Of a stretch of 64,000 bases of DNA, positions 42,852 to 51,917 are shown piece by piece. The first letter of the stretch is position 1; the number at the start of each line of letters is the position of its first letter. The position numbers were made by a program, and so were the translations under genes. Where the stretch lies: contig NZ_JARHUJ010000003.1 in NCBI RefSeq assembly GCF_029223285.1, positions 496,001 to 560,000 on the forward strand. Reading direction: 5' to 3'. Under the pieces are notes generated by a model. The model worked only from the letters and a program-made list of their open reading frames with translations, searched no databases and was not told the DNA's origin. This stretch comes from Paraflavitalea sp. CAU 1676. GTDB taxonomy: Bacteria > Bacteroidota > Bacteroidia > Chitinophagales > Chitinophagaceae.

Positions 42852-43523
42852 TTAGTCTTCTTCTTTGGCGAGTCTCCGCCGTTCTCTTTTGCGGTCACGG
42901 TACTTCAATATGGGCACTTTGCTTTCGCTGCCGCGCAAGAGGCGGGTAATATTCTTCTGGTGTGTAAGTATCACCAGTAATGCTACAGCAATGGCAAATG
43001 CGCGGTACAGTGGTTCTTTTTCATTAAAGATAAAAAGGATCAATACTGCAAATGCGATACTGGCAAATATCGAACTGAGCGATACGAAGCGCGTCAGATA
43101 AAGTACGAGGAGAAATACACCTACGCAACATACAGCCACAATGGGTTGAATGGCGAGTATCATTCCAAATAAAGTGGCTACTCCTTTACCGCCCCTGAAA
43201 TCGGCCCAAATGGGAAAAATGTGCCCCAGCACAGCAGCCAGGCCGAGACCTACCATCAGGTTGGTGCGATCCCACTCATTGGCGATATCAGCGTAAAATG
43301 GTAACAGGAGATAGAGACTGGTGGCAGCAACGCCCTTGAGCATGTCCATGATCATCACGAACGTACCCCAGCGGGAGCCTAAAACGCGGAAGGTATTGGT
43401 AGCGCCGGCATTACCGCTACCGTATTCACGGATGTCGATACCGAAGAAACCTTTGCTTACCCAAACAGCTGTAGGAACAGAGCCGATCAAATATGCTATT
43501 ACAATGATGAGCACTTCTTTCAT
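42852..43523 (-). CDS. plsY: Acyl-phosphate:glycerol-3-phosphate acyltransferase PlsY
   Basis: A 223-residue inner-membrane enzyme that transfers an acyl group from acyl phosphate to glycerol 3-phosphate, the first step of phospholipid synthesis. Family motifs are present: IAYLIGSVPTAVWVSKGFFGIDIREYGSGNAGATN in the first 45 residues (here given as motif 1, SVPTAVW to GSGNAGATN), DFRGGKGVAT (motif 2, about residue 108) and a third Gly/Glu motif near NEKEPLYR. There are five to seven membrane spans. The basic C-terminal tail (YRDRKRERRRLAKEED) is longer than in many homologues. It lies 80 bases downstream of prmA on the same strand. Confidence 0.95.
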   Translation of the reverse strand: MKEVLIIVIAYLIGSVPTAVWVSKGFFGIDIREYGSGNAGATNTFRVLGSRWGTFVMIMDMLKGVAATSLYLLLPFYADIANEWDRTNLMVGLGLAAVLGHIFPIWADFRGGKGVATLFGMILAIQPIVAVCCVGVFLLVLYLTRFVSLSSIFASIAFAVLILFIFNEKEPLYRAFAIAVALLVILTHQKNITRLLRGSESKVPILKYRDRKRERRRLAKEED

Positions 43524-43603
43524 TGAATAGTTGGTTGAAAGTTGGAAAATTCAAATATAAGGGAAAAACAGTTTAAAAAGCTGTCTCACACCCTTTTATT
43601 CTG

Positions 43604-44422
43604 TTACACAGTGGTTAACCTTAGTGCGATCCAGGCCTGATGCTGTTTTTCATCCACAAATTGAATTCCGTGGCTGTTTGCGGATGTCAGGATATCAGAC
43701 CGGTCGCCTGCCAGCAGGCCACTCATGATAATAACGCCCCCTGGTGTTAAATGTTGTTTAAGGGCACCCATATTTGCCAACAAAACATGCTTATTGATGT
43801 TGGCCAGTATCACATTAAATGTTCCAAATTTTTCTAAACTGTCGGCCTTCTTCAGCACGATCTTTGTGGCGCCGTTTACTGCAATATTCTCTGCCGCATT
43901 TTCCACACTCCAATCGTCGTTGTCAATCGCTGTAATAGTTGCGGCGCCCTGCTTTTCCGCCAATATGGCCAATATTCCTGTGCCCGTACCAAAATCGAGC
44001 ACCGATTTCCCCACCAGGTCAAGTTGTTCCATATACTGGATCATCATATAAGTGGTAGAATGATGGCCGGTACCGAAACTCATCTTGGGTGTGATGACGA
44101 CTTCATACTGCACGTCTTTGATGGGTGCATGAAAATGTGCGCGTACCGCGCAGAATTTATCTACCACCACGGGCTCGAAATTCTTTTCCCATTCTTCATT
44201 CCAGTTACGCTGGGCAATGCTTTCGGCCGTGTACTTCACTGCCATGGATTGAGCCAGCACCACCAGCGCCTCCTCATCAAGCTGCTCTTCGGGTATAAAT
44301 GCGGACAGGTATTGGGGACCTTCCTCAAATCCTTCGAAACCCTGCTCGCTCAGTAAAGCGATCAGTATTTCCTGCTGCTCTTTGGTGACGGGATGAAACT
44401 TTGCGTGTAGATAGTTTGCCAT
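43604..44422 (-). CDS. prmA: Ribosomal protein L11 methyltransferase PrmA
   Basis: A 272-residue cytoplasmic SAM-dependent methyltransferase that methylates lysines and the N-terminus of ribosomal protein L11. An N-terminal substrate-recognition domain (1-95) is followed by the SAM-binding core with VLDFGTGTGILAIL (motif I, about 141-154), ITAIDNDDWSVENAAENI (motif II) and VILANINKHVL with the NxxY-like catalytic region near 205. Length is typical. It precedes plsY on the same strand by 80 bases, and the pair may be one transcript ended by the plsY terminator. Confidence 0.93.
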   Translation of the reverse strand: MANYLHAKFHPVTKEQQEILIALLSEQGFEGFEEGPQYLSAFIPEEQLDEEALVVLAQSMAVKYTAESIAQRNWNEEWEKNFEPVVVDKFCAVRAHFHAPIKDVQYEVVITPKMSFGTGHHSTTYMMIQYMEQLDLVGKSVLDFGTGTGILAILAEKQGAATITAIDNDDWSVENAAENIAVNGATKIVLKKADSLEKFGTFNVILANINKHVLLANMGALKQHLTPGGVIIMSGLLAGDRSDILTSANSHGIQFVDEKQHQAWIALRLTTV

Positions 44423-44480
44423 AACGGTAGTAAATGATGAATGAATTGCAACGGGCAGTTTGTGGCCACGCCGTTAATAC

Positions 44481-44518
44481 AAAAGGGTGAGCCACTTTGC
44501 AAAGCAGCTCACCCTTTT
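44481..44518. terminator. Terminator after pnp
   Basis: AAAAGGGTGAGC (44481-44492) pairs with GCTCACCCTTTT (44507-44518). The A/T ends give a T run on both strands, but the nearest stop is that of the minus-strand pnp gene, 34 bases away. Confidence 0.8.
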
Positions 44519-44551
44519 ATTATTTATGCTGGTATTAATAACCTCGCGGGA

Positions 44552-46717
44552 TTACTGCTGTGGAGCAGCTCCATTGCCCTGGGGCGATCTGGGTCCGCCT
44601 TCGGGTTTGGGCATTAATACTTTGCGGCTCAGTTTGAATTTGCCGGTTTTGTGGTCGATGCCGATCAGTTTCACTTTCACCTTCTCGCCTTCTTTCAACA
44701 CACCTTCCATGCTATCGAGACGTTTGTGAGAGATCTCACTGATGTGGAGCAAACCTTGTTTACCGGGCAGGAACTCTACGAAAGCGCCGAATTCCTTGAT
44801 GCCTTTCACCGTTGCTTCGTATACGGAACCAACTTCGGGCATTGCGGTAATACCTTTGATCCAGGCTACAGCTTTGTCCAGACCTTCTTTCGCAGGGCTG
44901 AATACGCTTACTTCACCGTAGTTACCAACTTCTTCGATGTTGATGGTAGTGCCGGTTTCGCGCTGGATCTCCTGAATGATCTTTCCTTGTGGTCCGATCA
45001 CCGCACCAATGAATTCCTTGTCGATGAAGAGTTTCTCCATGCGTGGTGCATGTGGTTTCACTTCTTCACGGGCTGCAGGCATACATTCGTACATGGCTTC
45101 GAGGATATGAAGACGGCCTTTACGTGCCTGCTCCAATGCTTCGCGCATAGTGTCCATGCTGAGGCCATCGATCTTGATATCCATTTGTACACCGCAAATA
45201 CCTTCGCGGGTACCGGTTACCTTGAAGTCCATATCACCGAGGTGATCTTCATCTCCGAGGATATCGGTGAGGATAGCATACTTATTATCGGAAGCGCGGG
45301 TAACCAATCCCATGGCCACACCACCAACGTGTTTGGGGAAGGGAACACCTGCATCCATGAGGGCGAGTGAACCAGCGCAAACGGTCGCCATTGAAGATGA
45401 ACCGTTCGATTCGAGTACGTCACTTACCACGCGAACGGTGTAAGGATACTCGGTGCCTGGCATCATCTGCTTCAGTGAACGCATGGCGAGGTTACCATGA
45501 CCAACTTCACGACGGCCTGGACCACGCATCATTTTCACTTCACCGGTAGAGAATGGCGGGAAGTTATAATGCAGGATGAATTTGGAATATTCGGAGTTGG
45601 CGGCACTTTCTATCAGCAGCTCATCCAACGGAGTACCCAATGTAACGGTGGTGAGAGATTGTGTTTCACCTCGGGTAAACAACGCAGAACCGTGGGGTGA
45701 AGGCAGTGCATCCACTTCCATGGCGAGGCCACGTACCTGGTCGAGCTGACGGCCATCGAGACGTACTCGATCATTGATCATCATGTCACGTACAAGTTCC
45801 CATTGGAGATCTTCGTAGTATTTTTTAGCCTGCTTCTTGGACTTGTCGTCTACTTCTTCGCCGAGGCTTTCAATGAGTTCCTTTTTCAGGGTATCGAAAG
45901 CTTCGCTGCGGGCGTGTTTCGCAGACGCGCTTTTGGCGATCGCATAGATCTTATCTTTTGCAAAAGCATTTACCTGAGCGCGGAGCTCTTCGTTCTGTTC
46001 GGGTTTGGTGTAATCACGTTTGCCTTGCACGCCTGCTTTTTCACGCAGTTCGTGTTGTGCTTTGATCTGAATGCGAATGGCGTCGTGGGCAATTTCGAGC
46101 GCCTTTACCAGGTCTTCTTCACTACATTCCTTCGACTCACCTTCCACCATCATGAGGTTCTTTTCAGTAGCTGCGATGAGGAAGTCCATATCGGCGGTAG
46201 CGAGTTCAGTACGACTTGGATTCACAACGAAGTTCCCGTCGATACGTGCTACACGTACCTGAGAGATCACTTCTTTGATTGGAATATCTGATACTGCGAG
46301 TGCGGCAGAAGCAGCGAGGCACGCCAGTGCATCGGGCATTACTTCTTTATCGCTGGAAACAAGCGTAATGAGCACTTGTACATCGCAGAAATAGTCTTCG
46401 GGGAATAACGGACGTAAAGAACGGTCGATCAAACGGCTTACCAATACCTCATAATCATTCAGACGGCCTTCTCTTTTGAAGAAAGAGCCAGGAATACGAC
46501 CGGCAGAGGCAAATTTTTCGTTGTAATCTACTACCAGGGGGAAAAATTCCTGGCCTTCTTTGGGTTCTTTGTTGGCTACCACGGTAGCAAGCATGATGCT
46601 ATTACCCTGGCGAACGGTAACGGAGCCATGAGCCTGGCGTGCCAGTTTACCGGTTTCGATGGATACCATACGGCCACCACCGATGTCGAAAGTTACACTA
46701 ATAGGTTGCGAGAGCAT
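44552..46717 (-). CDS. pnp: Polyribonucleotide nucleotidyltransferase (PNPase)
   Basis: A 721-residue exoribonuclease that degrades RNA 3' to 5' with phosphate, a component of the RNA-decay machinery. Domains in order: first RNase PH core (about 1-145), helical linker (about 150-240), second RNase PH core (about 325-545, with GDEDHLGDMDFKVTGT), KH domain (about 560-620, IGAVIGPQGKIIQEIQ) and S1 domain (about 630-705, GSVYEATVKGIKEFGAFVEF). Length and order are typical. It follows rpsO in the usual order, with a terminator-like hairpin between them, so both readthrough and separate expression are possible. Confidence 0.97.
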   Translation of the reverse strand: MLSQPISVTFDIGGGRMVSIETGKLARQAHGSVTVRQGNSIMLATVVANKEPKEGQEFFPLVVDYNEKFASAGRIPGSFFKREGRLNDYEVLVSRLIDRSLRPLFPEDYFCDVQVLITLVSSDKEVMPDALACLAASAALAVSDIPIKEVISQVRVARIDGNFVVNPSRTELATADMDFLIAATEKNLMMVEGESKECSEEDLVKALEIAHDAIRIQIKAQHELREKAGVQGKRDYTKPEQNEELRAQVNAFAKDKIYAIAKSASAKHARSEAFDTLKKELIESLGEEVDDKSKKQAKKYYEDLQWELVRDMMINDRVRLDGRQLDQVRGLAMEVDALPSPHGSALFTRGETQSLTTVTLGTPLDELLIESAANSEYSKFILHYNFPPFSTGEVKMMRGPGRREVGHGNLAMRSLKQMMPGTEYPYTVRVVSDVLESNGSSSMATVCAGSLALMDAGVPFPKHVGGVAMGLVTRASDNKYAILTDILGDEDHLGDMDFKVTGTREGICGVQMDIKIDGLSMDTMREALEQARKGRLHILEAMYECMPAAREEVKPHAPRMEKLFIDKEFIGAVIGPQGKIIQEIQRETGTTINIEEVGNYGEVSVFSPAKEGLDKAVAWIKGITAMPEVGSVYEATVKGIKEFGAFVEFLPGKQGLLHISEISHKRLDSMEGVLKEGEKVKVKLIGIDHKTGKFKLSRKVLMPKPEGGPRSPQGNGAAPQQ

Positions 46718-46833
46718 AGAGTCTCAATTTTAGGTTGACGCACACAAACGCGTAGGCGGGAAGGATTGGCTTGTGGGTGCAACCGGTTTAAAATACATTT
46801 TTTGGCGTCGAACCAGAATATCAGTAAAACAAG

Positions 46834-46865
46834 TATTCCCAACCGATAAACTTCAGTTGGGAATA
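46834..46865 (-). terminator. Terminator between rpsO and pnp
   Basis: TATTCCCAAC (46834-46843) pairs with GTTGGGAATA (46856-46865); on the minus strand it is followed by CTTGTTTTACTG. It lies 22 bases after the rpsO stop and may attenuate transcription into pnp. Confidence 0.7.
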
Positions 46866-46886
46866 ATATCTTAGAGCGTGTTCTGA

Positions 46887-47159
46887 TTATTTTCTGATTC
46901 CGAGTTTCTCGATCAGTGCGCGATAACCCTGGAGGTTATGCTTGCTCAGATAGTTCAGCAGGCGTTTGCGCTGACCTACCAGTCTCATCAATCCACGCTG
47001 AGTAGAGAAATCATGCTTGTTTTGTCTGAGGTGTGCGGAAATTCCGTTGATGCGCTCAGTCATCAAAGCAATTTGTCCTTCGATAGAACCAGTGTTGCCA
47101 GCTGTTCCACCATACTGCGTGAAGATATCAGATACTTTTTCTTTAGTTAAATACGGCAT
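46887..47159 (-). CDS. rpsO: 30S ribosomal protein S15
   Basis: A 90-residue protein of standard S15 length. It has the expected helices and conserved stretches TGSIEGQIALMTERINGISAHL, KHDFSTQRGLMRLVGQRKRLLNYL (shown here as separate cores IEGQIALMTERI and LMRLVGQRKRLL). S15 binds 16S rRNA early in small-subunit assembly and represses its own translation in some bacteria. The gene lies upstream of pnp in the common rpsO-pnp order. A clear promoter (TTG-N18-TACCTTTG) lies 51 bases upstream of the ATG, with a second copy of its -7 box further upstream. Confidence 0.97.
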   Translation of the reverse strand: MPYLTKEKVSDIFTQYGGTAGNTGSIEGQIALMTERINGISAHLRQNKHDFSTQRGLMRLVGQRKRLLNYLSKHNLQGYRALIEKLGIRK

Positions 47160-47209
47160 CTCAATTTTTTTTAAACATCCAAATTTTTACTTCTTCTATA
47201 ATTTGGCGG

Positions 47210-47238
47210 CAAAGGTATGGAATTAATCGTGATTTCAA
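47210..47238 (-). promoter_or_regulatory. Promoter of rpsO
   Basis: On the minus strand TTG (complement of 47236-47238) precedes TACCTTTG (complement of 47210-47217) by 18 bases, matching the phylum consensus. Transcription would start near 47204, leaving a leader of about 45 bases before the rpsO ATG at 47159. Confidence 0.75.
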
Positions 47239-47285
47239 TATCTTGCCTGTCCGTTTTTTTTCTTATCCAGATCGAACGGGGGCGG

Positions 47286-47313
47286 CAAAGATATGGAATA
47301 CCGCCGGCCCAAA
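47286..47313 (-). promoter_or_regulatory. Possible second rpsO promoter, part of a 19-bp direct repeat
   Basis: GGCGGCAAAGATATGGAAT at 47281-47299 repeats GGCGGCAAAGGTATGGAAT at 47205-47223 with one change. On the minus strand each carries a TAnnTTTG box; here TATCTTTG is preceded by TTTG at 16 bases, slightly short. It may be a tandem promoter or a remnant of duplication. Confidence 0.45.
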
Positions 47314-47354
47314 TACCTTTAAAAAGAACTAAAAACCAGCGTTCTACTGCCTGC

Positions 47355-48440
47355 ATGAAGCAACTTGTTTTTCCCGTCACCAATGACCTTAATTATGATC
47401 AGCGCATGATCCGCATCTGCACATCGCTGAGCCGGGCAGGTTACGCGGTCACGTTGATCGGGAGGCACATGCCAGGTTCGGTTCCGCTGGTGAAGCAGCC
47501 CTTCCGGCAGAGACGGCTCCGCTGCTTTTTCACCAAGGGAAAAGGGTTTTACATTGAATATAATATAAGGCTGTTTTTCTTTCTGATATTCAATAAAATA
47601 GACGTCATTTGCGCGGTCGATCTGGACACTATCCTACCTTGCTATTGGGTATCGGTACTTAAGAGGATTCCCCGGGTTTATGATGCGCATGAGCTGTTTT
47701 GCGAAATGAAAGAGGTGGTAACCCGGCCGGTGATATACCGGCTTTGGAAACGGGTGGAGCGTTTTGCCGTACCCCGGTTCAAGACAGGCTATACGGTGAA
47801 CCAACCGATCGCCCAGGTGTTTAAGGATAATTATCAGGTTGATTATGAAGTAGTGAGAAATGTTCCGGTGCTGCAAGAACTCAATGTCCCTGATAAGGTC
47901 GAAAAATACGTTCTTTACCAGGGCTGGGTGAACGAGGGACGGAGTTTTGAGACGCTGATCCCGGCCATGGCGCAGGTGGACGCCAAACTCATTATTTGTG
48001 GAGATGGCAACTTTATGGCCCAGGCCAGGGCGCTGGTAGCGGAACATGGATTGGCCGAAAAGGTCATTTTCAAAGGACGGGTGTTGCCACAAGAATTATG
48101 TGGATATACCGTTAATGCCTGGATCGGCGTGACTTTGTTTGAAAATAAGGGGCTGAGTAATTATTATTCGCTCGCGAACCGTTTCTTTGACTATATGCAG
48201 GCAGGAATTCCACAATTGGCTGTGGATTATCCGGTTTACCGGGAAATAAACAATCAGTATCCAATTGCTGTTCTAATTAACGATCTGTCCCCGAACAGTA
48301 TTGCCGTTCAACTTAACAGATTGTTAAATGACGAACAATTGTACAGGGAATTACAACAAAACTGCCTCGCTGCGAGAACTGTTTTTAATTGGCAACAGGA
48401 AGAAAAGAAACTGATTGCTTTTTATTCATCGATTAGCTGA
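47355..48440 (+). CDS. GT-B fold glycosyltransferase (GT4-like)
   Basis: From ATG at 47355 the protein is 361 residues. The frame is open upstream to 47217, but that stretch contains the rpsO promoter region and does not look like protein. The N-terminal Rossmann half starts QLVFPVTNDLNYDQRMIR and contains RVYDAHELF. The C-terminal half has the nucleotide-sugar site pattern KLIICGDGNFMAQAR, VIFKGRVLPQEL and SLANRFFDYMQAGIP. Donor and acceptor cannot be told. It is followed 10 bases later by a second glycosyltransferase, so the two form an operon, probably for a surface polysaccharide or glycan. Confidence 0.85.
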   Translation: MKQLVFPVTNDLNYDQRMIRICTSLSRAGYAVTLIGRHMPGSVPLVKQPFRQRRLRCFFTKGKGFYIEYNIRLFFFLIFNKIDVICAVDLDTILPCYWVSVLKRIPRVYDAHELFCEMKEVVTRPVIYRLWKRVERFAVPRFKTGYTVNQPIAQVFKDNYQVDYEVVRNVPVLQELNVPDKVEKYVLYQGWVNEGRSFETLIPAMAQVDAKLIICGDGNFMAQARALVAEHGLAEKVIFKGRVLPQELCGYTVNAWIGVTLFENKGLSNYYSLANRFFDYMQAGIPQLAVDYPVYREINNQYPIAVLINDLSPNSIAVQLNRLLNDEQLYRELQQNCLAARTVFNWQQEEKKLIAFYSSIS

Positions 48441-48450
48441 GCATTGTATT

Positions 48451-49626
48451 TTGGAAAAGCACTTACATATTGTTTCGTCTGACGTTCCCTACCCGGTAGA
48501 TTACGGTGGTGTGATAGATGTTTTTTGTACTGTAAAGGCCCTGCACGAAGCTGGCGTAAAAGTGCAACTCCATTGTTTTGATGATGGCAAGGGCCAGCAG
48601 CCGGAGCTCGACCAGTATTGCGAAGCCGTTCACTATTACCAGCGGCTGAGTGGTCATAAATGTATCTCTCCCAAACTTCCTTATATCGTGGCCTCGCGTT
48701 CGTGCAACCAGTTGCGCGAGAAATTGCTGCAGGACAATCACCCCATTCTATTACAAGGTATTCAATGTACCTACCTGCTGAACGACGATCGGTTCGATGA
48801 CCGGCAGATCTTCGTGCGGCTGATGAATGTGGAGCACGAGTACTACGAACAGTTGTGCAAAACGACCACGGTATTGCAACCGCTTAAAAAGATCTATTAC
48901 CACCACGAGAGCCGCTTGCTCAAAAATTACGAGAAGAACATTGCCGATAAGGCGATCTTCCTGGCGCTGTCGGAGAAAGATGTTGCCATTTACCGGCAGA
49001 AGCTGCATGCCCGTAATGTGGTGTGCCTGCCTCCGATGCTGCCATTTACCTCCATAGAAGCGGAAACCGGCATTGGTTGTTTTTGCCTGTACCACGGCAA
49101 CCTTTCGGTAGAAGAAAATGAAGAAGCCGCCATCTGGCTGCTGAATAATATATTCAACAAGATCGATGTACCTTTTATTATCGCCGGTAAGCATCCTTCG
49201 CCACGTTTGCAGCGTGAAGTGGACCTGCACGGGCATGCCTGCCTGATCGCAAATCCCTCGGCCAAGGAAATGCGTGACCTGATCCGCAAGGCGCAGATCA
49301 ATGTGCTCCCTTCCTTCTGTCGCAAAAGCCGCTCGGTAAAACTCCTCAATGCATTATTTGGCGGACGACATTGTGTGGTGAACCCCACTATGGTGAGCAG
49401 CTCGGGACTCGACACAGCCTGTCACGTAGCTACTACGCCCGAAGCCTTCCAATCGATCATCATTCAACTTTATCACCAGCCTTTCGACGAGCATGAATTA
49501 AAGCTGCGGCAGGAGATCCTCCACCCCTTCCTGAACCAGGGGCAGCTTACCCGCCAGCTGATGGGCATTATCTGGCAAAAGGAAGGAGAAGATCATAGTT
49601 GCTGTGGCGGAGGTTGCCACTCGTAG
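48451..49626 (+). CDS. GT-B fold glycosyltransferase-like protein with Cys-rich C-terminus
   Basis: The likely start is TTG at 48451 (reading MEKHLHIVSSDVPYPVDYGG), 10 bases after the previous stop; another TTG at 48415 lies inside the previous gene. The product is about 391 residues with a Gly-rich N-terminal Rossmann loop (PYPVDYGGVID) and a C-terminal half with IAGKHPSPRLQ and INVLPSFCRKSRSVKLLNAL, as in GT4-type enzymes. The usual E-x7-E acceptor motif is not clear. The last residues, HSCCGGGCHS, form an unusual cysteine and histidine cluster that could bind metal. It is co-transcribed with the preceding glycosyltransferase. Confidence 0.75.
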   Translation: MEKHLHIVSSDVPYPVDYGGVIDVFCTVKALHEAGVKVQLHCFDDGKGQQPELDQYCEAVHYYQRLSGHKCISPKLPYIVASRSCNQLREKLLQDNHPILLQGIQCTYLLNDDRFDDRQIFVRLMNVEHEYYEQLCKTTTVLQPLKKIYYHHESRLLKNYEKNIADKAIFLALSEKDVAIYRQKLHARNVVCLPPMLPFTSIEAETGIGCFCLYHGNLSVEENEEAAIWLLNNIFNKIDVPFIIAGKHPSPRLQREVDLHGHACLIANPSAKEMRDLIRKAQINVLPSFCRKSRSVKLLNALFGGRHCVVNPTMVSSSGLDTACHVATTPEAFQSIIIQLYHQPFDEHELKLRQEILHPFLNQGQLTRQLMGIIWQKEGEDHSCCGGGCHS

Positions 49627-49646
49627 TATTCCCTGTTTTCCGGCAT

Positions 49647-50558
49647 TTATGGTCTGTGGCTGCCAGCTTTCTGCTGCTGAAGGCGGGAAAAATAAGCCAG
49701 CCTGTAGAGATCGAATAGCCTTAGGGAGGGATGGCAGCTATGCAGGTTTCGAAGTACATACCTTTCCAACAATTTATTGATCCATACCGGCGCCCACGTG
49801 AGGCGCCATTTTTTTAATGCCTGGTGCACCCGAAAAAGCTTCACATGACGTGTGAGATCTTCTTCCGGAATGGTAGTGCTGATCTTCGAGAGATTCGCGA
49901 GGGCGTCTTTCGATTTTTCGATGAACTTTCCGGCAGTTTCCAGTCCGTCGTGCAGCACAGGATTATCGATAGGCACTACCGGTATACCCGCCTGCTCGAG
50001 CAGGATGCCGATCCAGGTATCTTCGTGTCCATACCCTTCCCACTGAGCGCCAATCTTCAGCTGGTTGAATATCCAGGCTGGTATCATGAAATTATTGGTC
50101 ATGAAAGCGGGCTGGTGCTTTTTGCCGGGATGCCGGCTTTCTCTATGCGTACCGTACTGCCAATGCAGGTGCAACTGGCAATTTTCCGGGGGCGTGGTAG
50201 TATATGTTCTGCCCCCCACAATGGCTGCAGGCTGCTGGCCAATGGCTTTTTCGTATTGGCGGACAAACAGGCCTGAATCGATAACGCTGTCTCCATCGAG
50301 GAAGAGCAGCCACTCCCCTGCCGCTTCTTTGGCGAGGAACTGTCGTACTTTGAGGCGACCGTAGTTTTTATGCAGTGGTATGTAGCGAACACCCGGCAAG
50401 GAGGTAATGGACTCATTGTCCTCCAGCGTGTGTACTTCCGATCCATCGTCCATTACGATGATCTCACCGCCGTTTTCTAAATGGGAAAGCCCGGCACTCA
50501 GCCGGGCTATCAATATTTTTACATCCTGGTTATATACGGGTATCAGGACAGATATCAT
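49647..50558 (-). CDS. Family 2 glycosyltransferase
   Basis: A 303-residue GT-A fold enzyme. It starts [11 protein letters not shown], has the UDP-sugar acidic motif LLFLDGDSVID (DxD-like) at about residues 85-95, and a catalytic-region motif GYGHEDTWIGILLEQ with the ED pair near 178. The last 90 residues are helical. It transfers a sugar from a nucleotide donor, probably to a lipid- or protein-linked glycan at the inner membrane face. Its ATG overlaps the ftsE stop by four bases (50555-50558), so translation is coupled to that of ftsE. Confidence 0.9.
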   Translation of the reverse strand: MISVLIPVYNQDVKILIARLSAGLSHLENGGEIIVMDDGSEVHTLEDNESITSLPGVRYIPLHKNYGRLKVRQFLAKEAAGEWLLFLDGDSVIDSGLFVRQYEKAIGQQPAAIVGGRTYTTTPPENCQLHLHWQYGTHRESRHPGKKHQPAFMTNNFMIPAWIFNQLKIGAQWEGYGHEDTWIGILLEQAGIPVVPIDNPVLHDGLETAGKFIEKSKDALANLSKISTTIPEEDLTRHVKLFRVHQALKKWRLTWAPVWINKLLERYVLRNLHSCHPSLRLFDLYRLAYFSRLQQQKAGSHRP

Positions 50559-51244
50559 ACCATATCGATGCTAGCATTGTCGATGACCCGGCCGCGTTCG
50601 GTACGCACCATACGGGCAGGGAACTTGTTGATCACGATATAATCATGGGTAGCCATGACGATGGCGGTGCCATAATCGCGGCTGATGTGGAACAGCAGTT
50701 GCATGATCTCGTCGGAGGTTTCGGGATCGAGGTTACCGGTAGGCTCATCGGCCAGGATAAGTTTAGGCGAATTGAGCAGCGCCCGTGCTACATCCACCCT
50801 TTGTTGTTCGCCACCACTCAGCTCGAACGGCATTTTGAACCCTTTGGATTTAAGCCCTACTTTATCCAGTACGTCGGTGATCTTTTCATCCATGAGCTTT
50901 TCGTCCTTCCAGCCGGTAGCGCGCAATACAAACTTGAGGTTATCATTGACATTGCGGTCCATGAGCAATTGGAAATCCTGGAATACCACCCCGAGGTTGC
51001 GGCGCAGGAAGGGTACTTTTTTCCAATCCATTTCCCGGAGATTAAAGCCCACCACACTGCAGTCGCCTTCTTTGAGGTGCAGATCGCCGTAGAGGGTTTT
51101 GAGCAGGCTTGATTTTCCGGTACCGGTCTTCCCCACGAGGTACACGAATTCACCTTTTTGTACCCGGAGGTTTACATCCTGTAATACGAGATTGGTGCCC
51201 TGATAAATATTTGCGTGCTTCAGTTCTATGATTGCATCCTGCAT
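50555..51244 (-). CDS. ftsE: Cell-division ABC ATPase FtsE
   Basis: A 229-residue ABC ATPase with Walker [10 protein letters not shown] (38-46), Q loop (VVFQDFQLL), signature [15 protein letters not shown] (142-156) and Walker [13 protein letters not shown] (162-173). Sequence and length match FtsE, which works with FtsX at the septum to activate peptidoglycan hydrolases. No ftsX gene is adjacent; in this phylum the two are often separate. It overlaps the GT2 gene by four bases. A -7-like box TATTTTTG lies at 51264-51271 (complement), without a good -33 partner. Confidence 0.88.
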   Translation of the reverse strand: MQDAIIELKHANIYQGTNLVLQDVNLRVQKGEFVYLVGKTGTGKSSLLKTLYGDLHLKEGDCSVVGFNLREMDWKKVPFLRRNLGVVFQDFQLLMDRNVNDNLKFVLRATGWKDEKLMDEKITDVLDKVGLKSKGFKMPFELSGGEQQRVDVARALLNSPKLILADEPTGNLDPETSDEIMQLLFHISRDYGTAIVMATHDYIVINKFPARMVRTERGRVIDNASIDMV

Positions 51245-51348
51245 AATATCCGGTTAAGTCAAACAAAAATAAGCAATTATGGAATAGAATGGTAGCCAGT
51301 CGCAGCAATTCGCTGAAGGTCATGTGTTCAACGTGACGAACGGCCGCA

Positions 51349-51873
51349 TCACCCGCCGTGGAGGTGCGCTCCCATCAAAACGATGGGCGTTTGCTCGCCG
51401 GGCATCGTGATGAGGCGCTGGTAAGTAAGCCCCAGCTTTTCGAGCAGCTTTATGGAACGGGTATTGTCCTTGTTGGTGATGGCGAGTATGTGTTTCAATT
51501 GCAACTGTCGTTTGGCGTATTCGAGTACTGCCGTTGCGGCTTCGTAGGCATACCCCATACCATTGTAGGCGGCCAGGTAGGCAAAGCCGATGTCTTCATA
51601 TTGCAGGGCTTCGCGTTTGATGAGGCCGCACATGCCTATGGCCAGTTGATCGCTTTTGCGCTGAACGAGCCAAAGTCCATAACCATCGTCGCGGTAGCTC
51701 TTAAGCGGTACATTGCGGATGTATTGAACAGCATCGTCGAGCGTACGCACTTTCTTATCGCCTATGAACTGCAGCCAGGCTGGTTCATTGAGCAGTTCCA
51801 ATACGAAAGGCGAATCTGCAGTATTAAATTCCCGGACCAGGAGGCGTTCGGTTTCGGCGATTGTTGAACTCAT
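51349..51873 (-). CDS. GNAT-family N-acetyltransferase (RimJ/RimL-like)
   Basis: From ATG at 51873 the protein is 174 residues; a TTG at 51882 would add three. It begins with a RimJ/RimL-like opening (ETERLLVREFNTADSPFVLELLNEPAWL) and has the acetyl-CoA-binding strand and loop IGFAYLAAYNGMGYAYEA (Q/RxxGxG/A-like) and ITNKDNTRSIKLLEKLGL. Such enzymes acetylate N-termini of proteins or small amines. The substrate is unknown. It lies 100 bases upstream of ftsE on the same strand. Confidence 0.88.
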   Translation of the reverse strand: MSSTIAETERLLVREFNTADSPFVLELLNEPAWLQFIGDKKVRTLDDAVQYIRNVPLKSYRDDGYGLWLVQRKSDQLAIGMCGLIKREALQYEDIGFAYLAAYNGMGYAYEAATAVLEYAKRQLQLKHILAITNKDNTRSIKLLEKLGLTYQRLITMPGEQTPIVLMGAHLHGG

Positions 51874-51917
51874 TGCTTGCAATAAATTGGTTGACCTTTT
51901 CCCTTAAAGATACGGAC

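Noticed and set aside
44651-45370. 239-codon plus-strand frame inside pnp
   Set aside because: Antisense shadow of a highly conserved gene; no independent signals.
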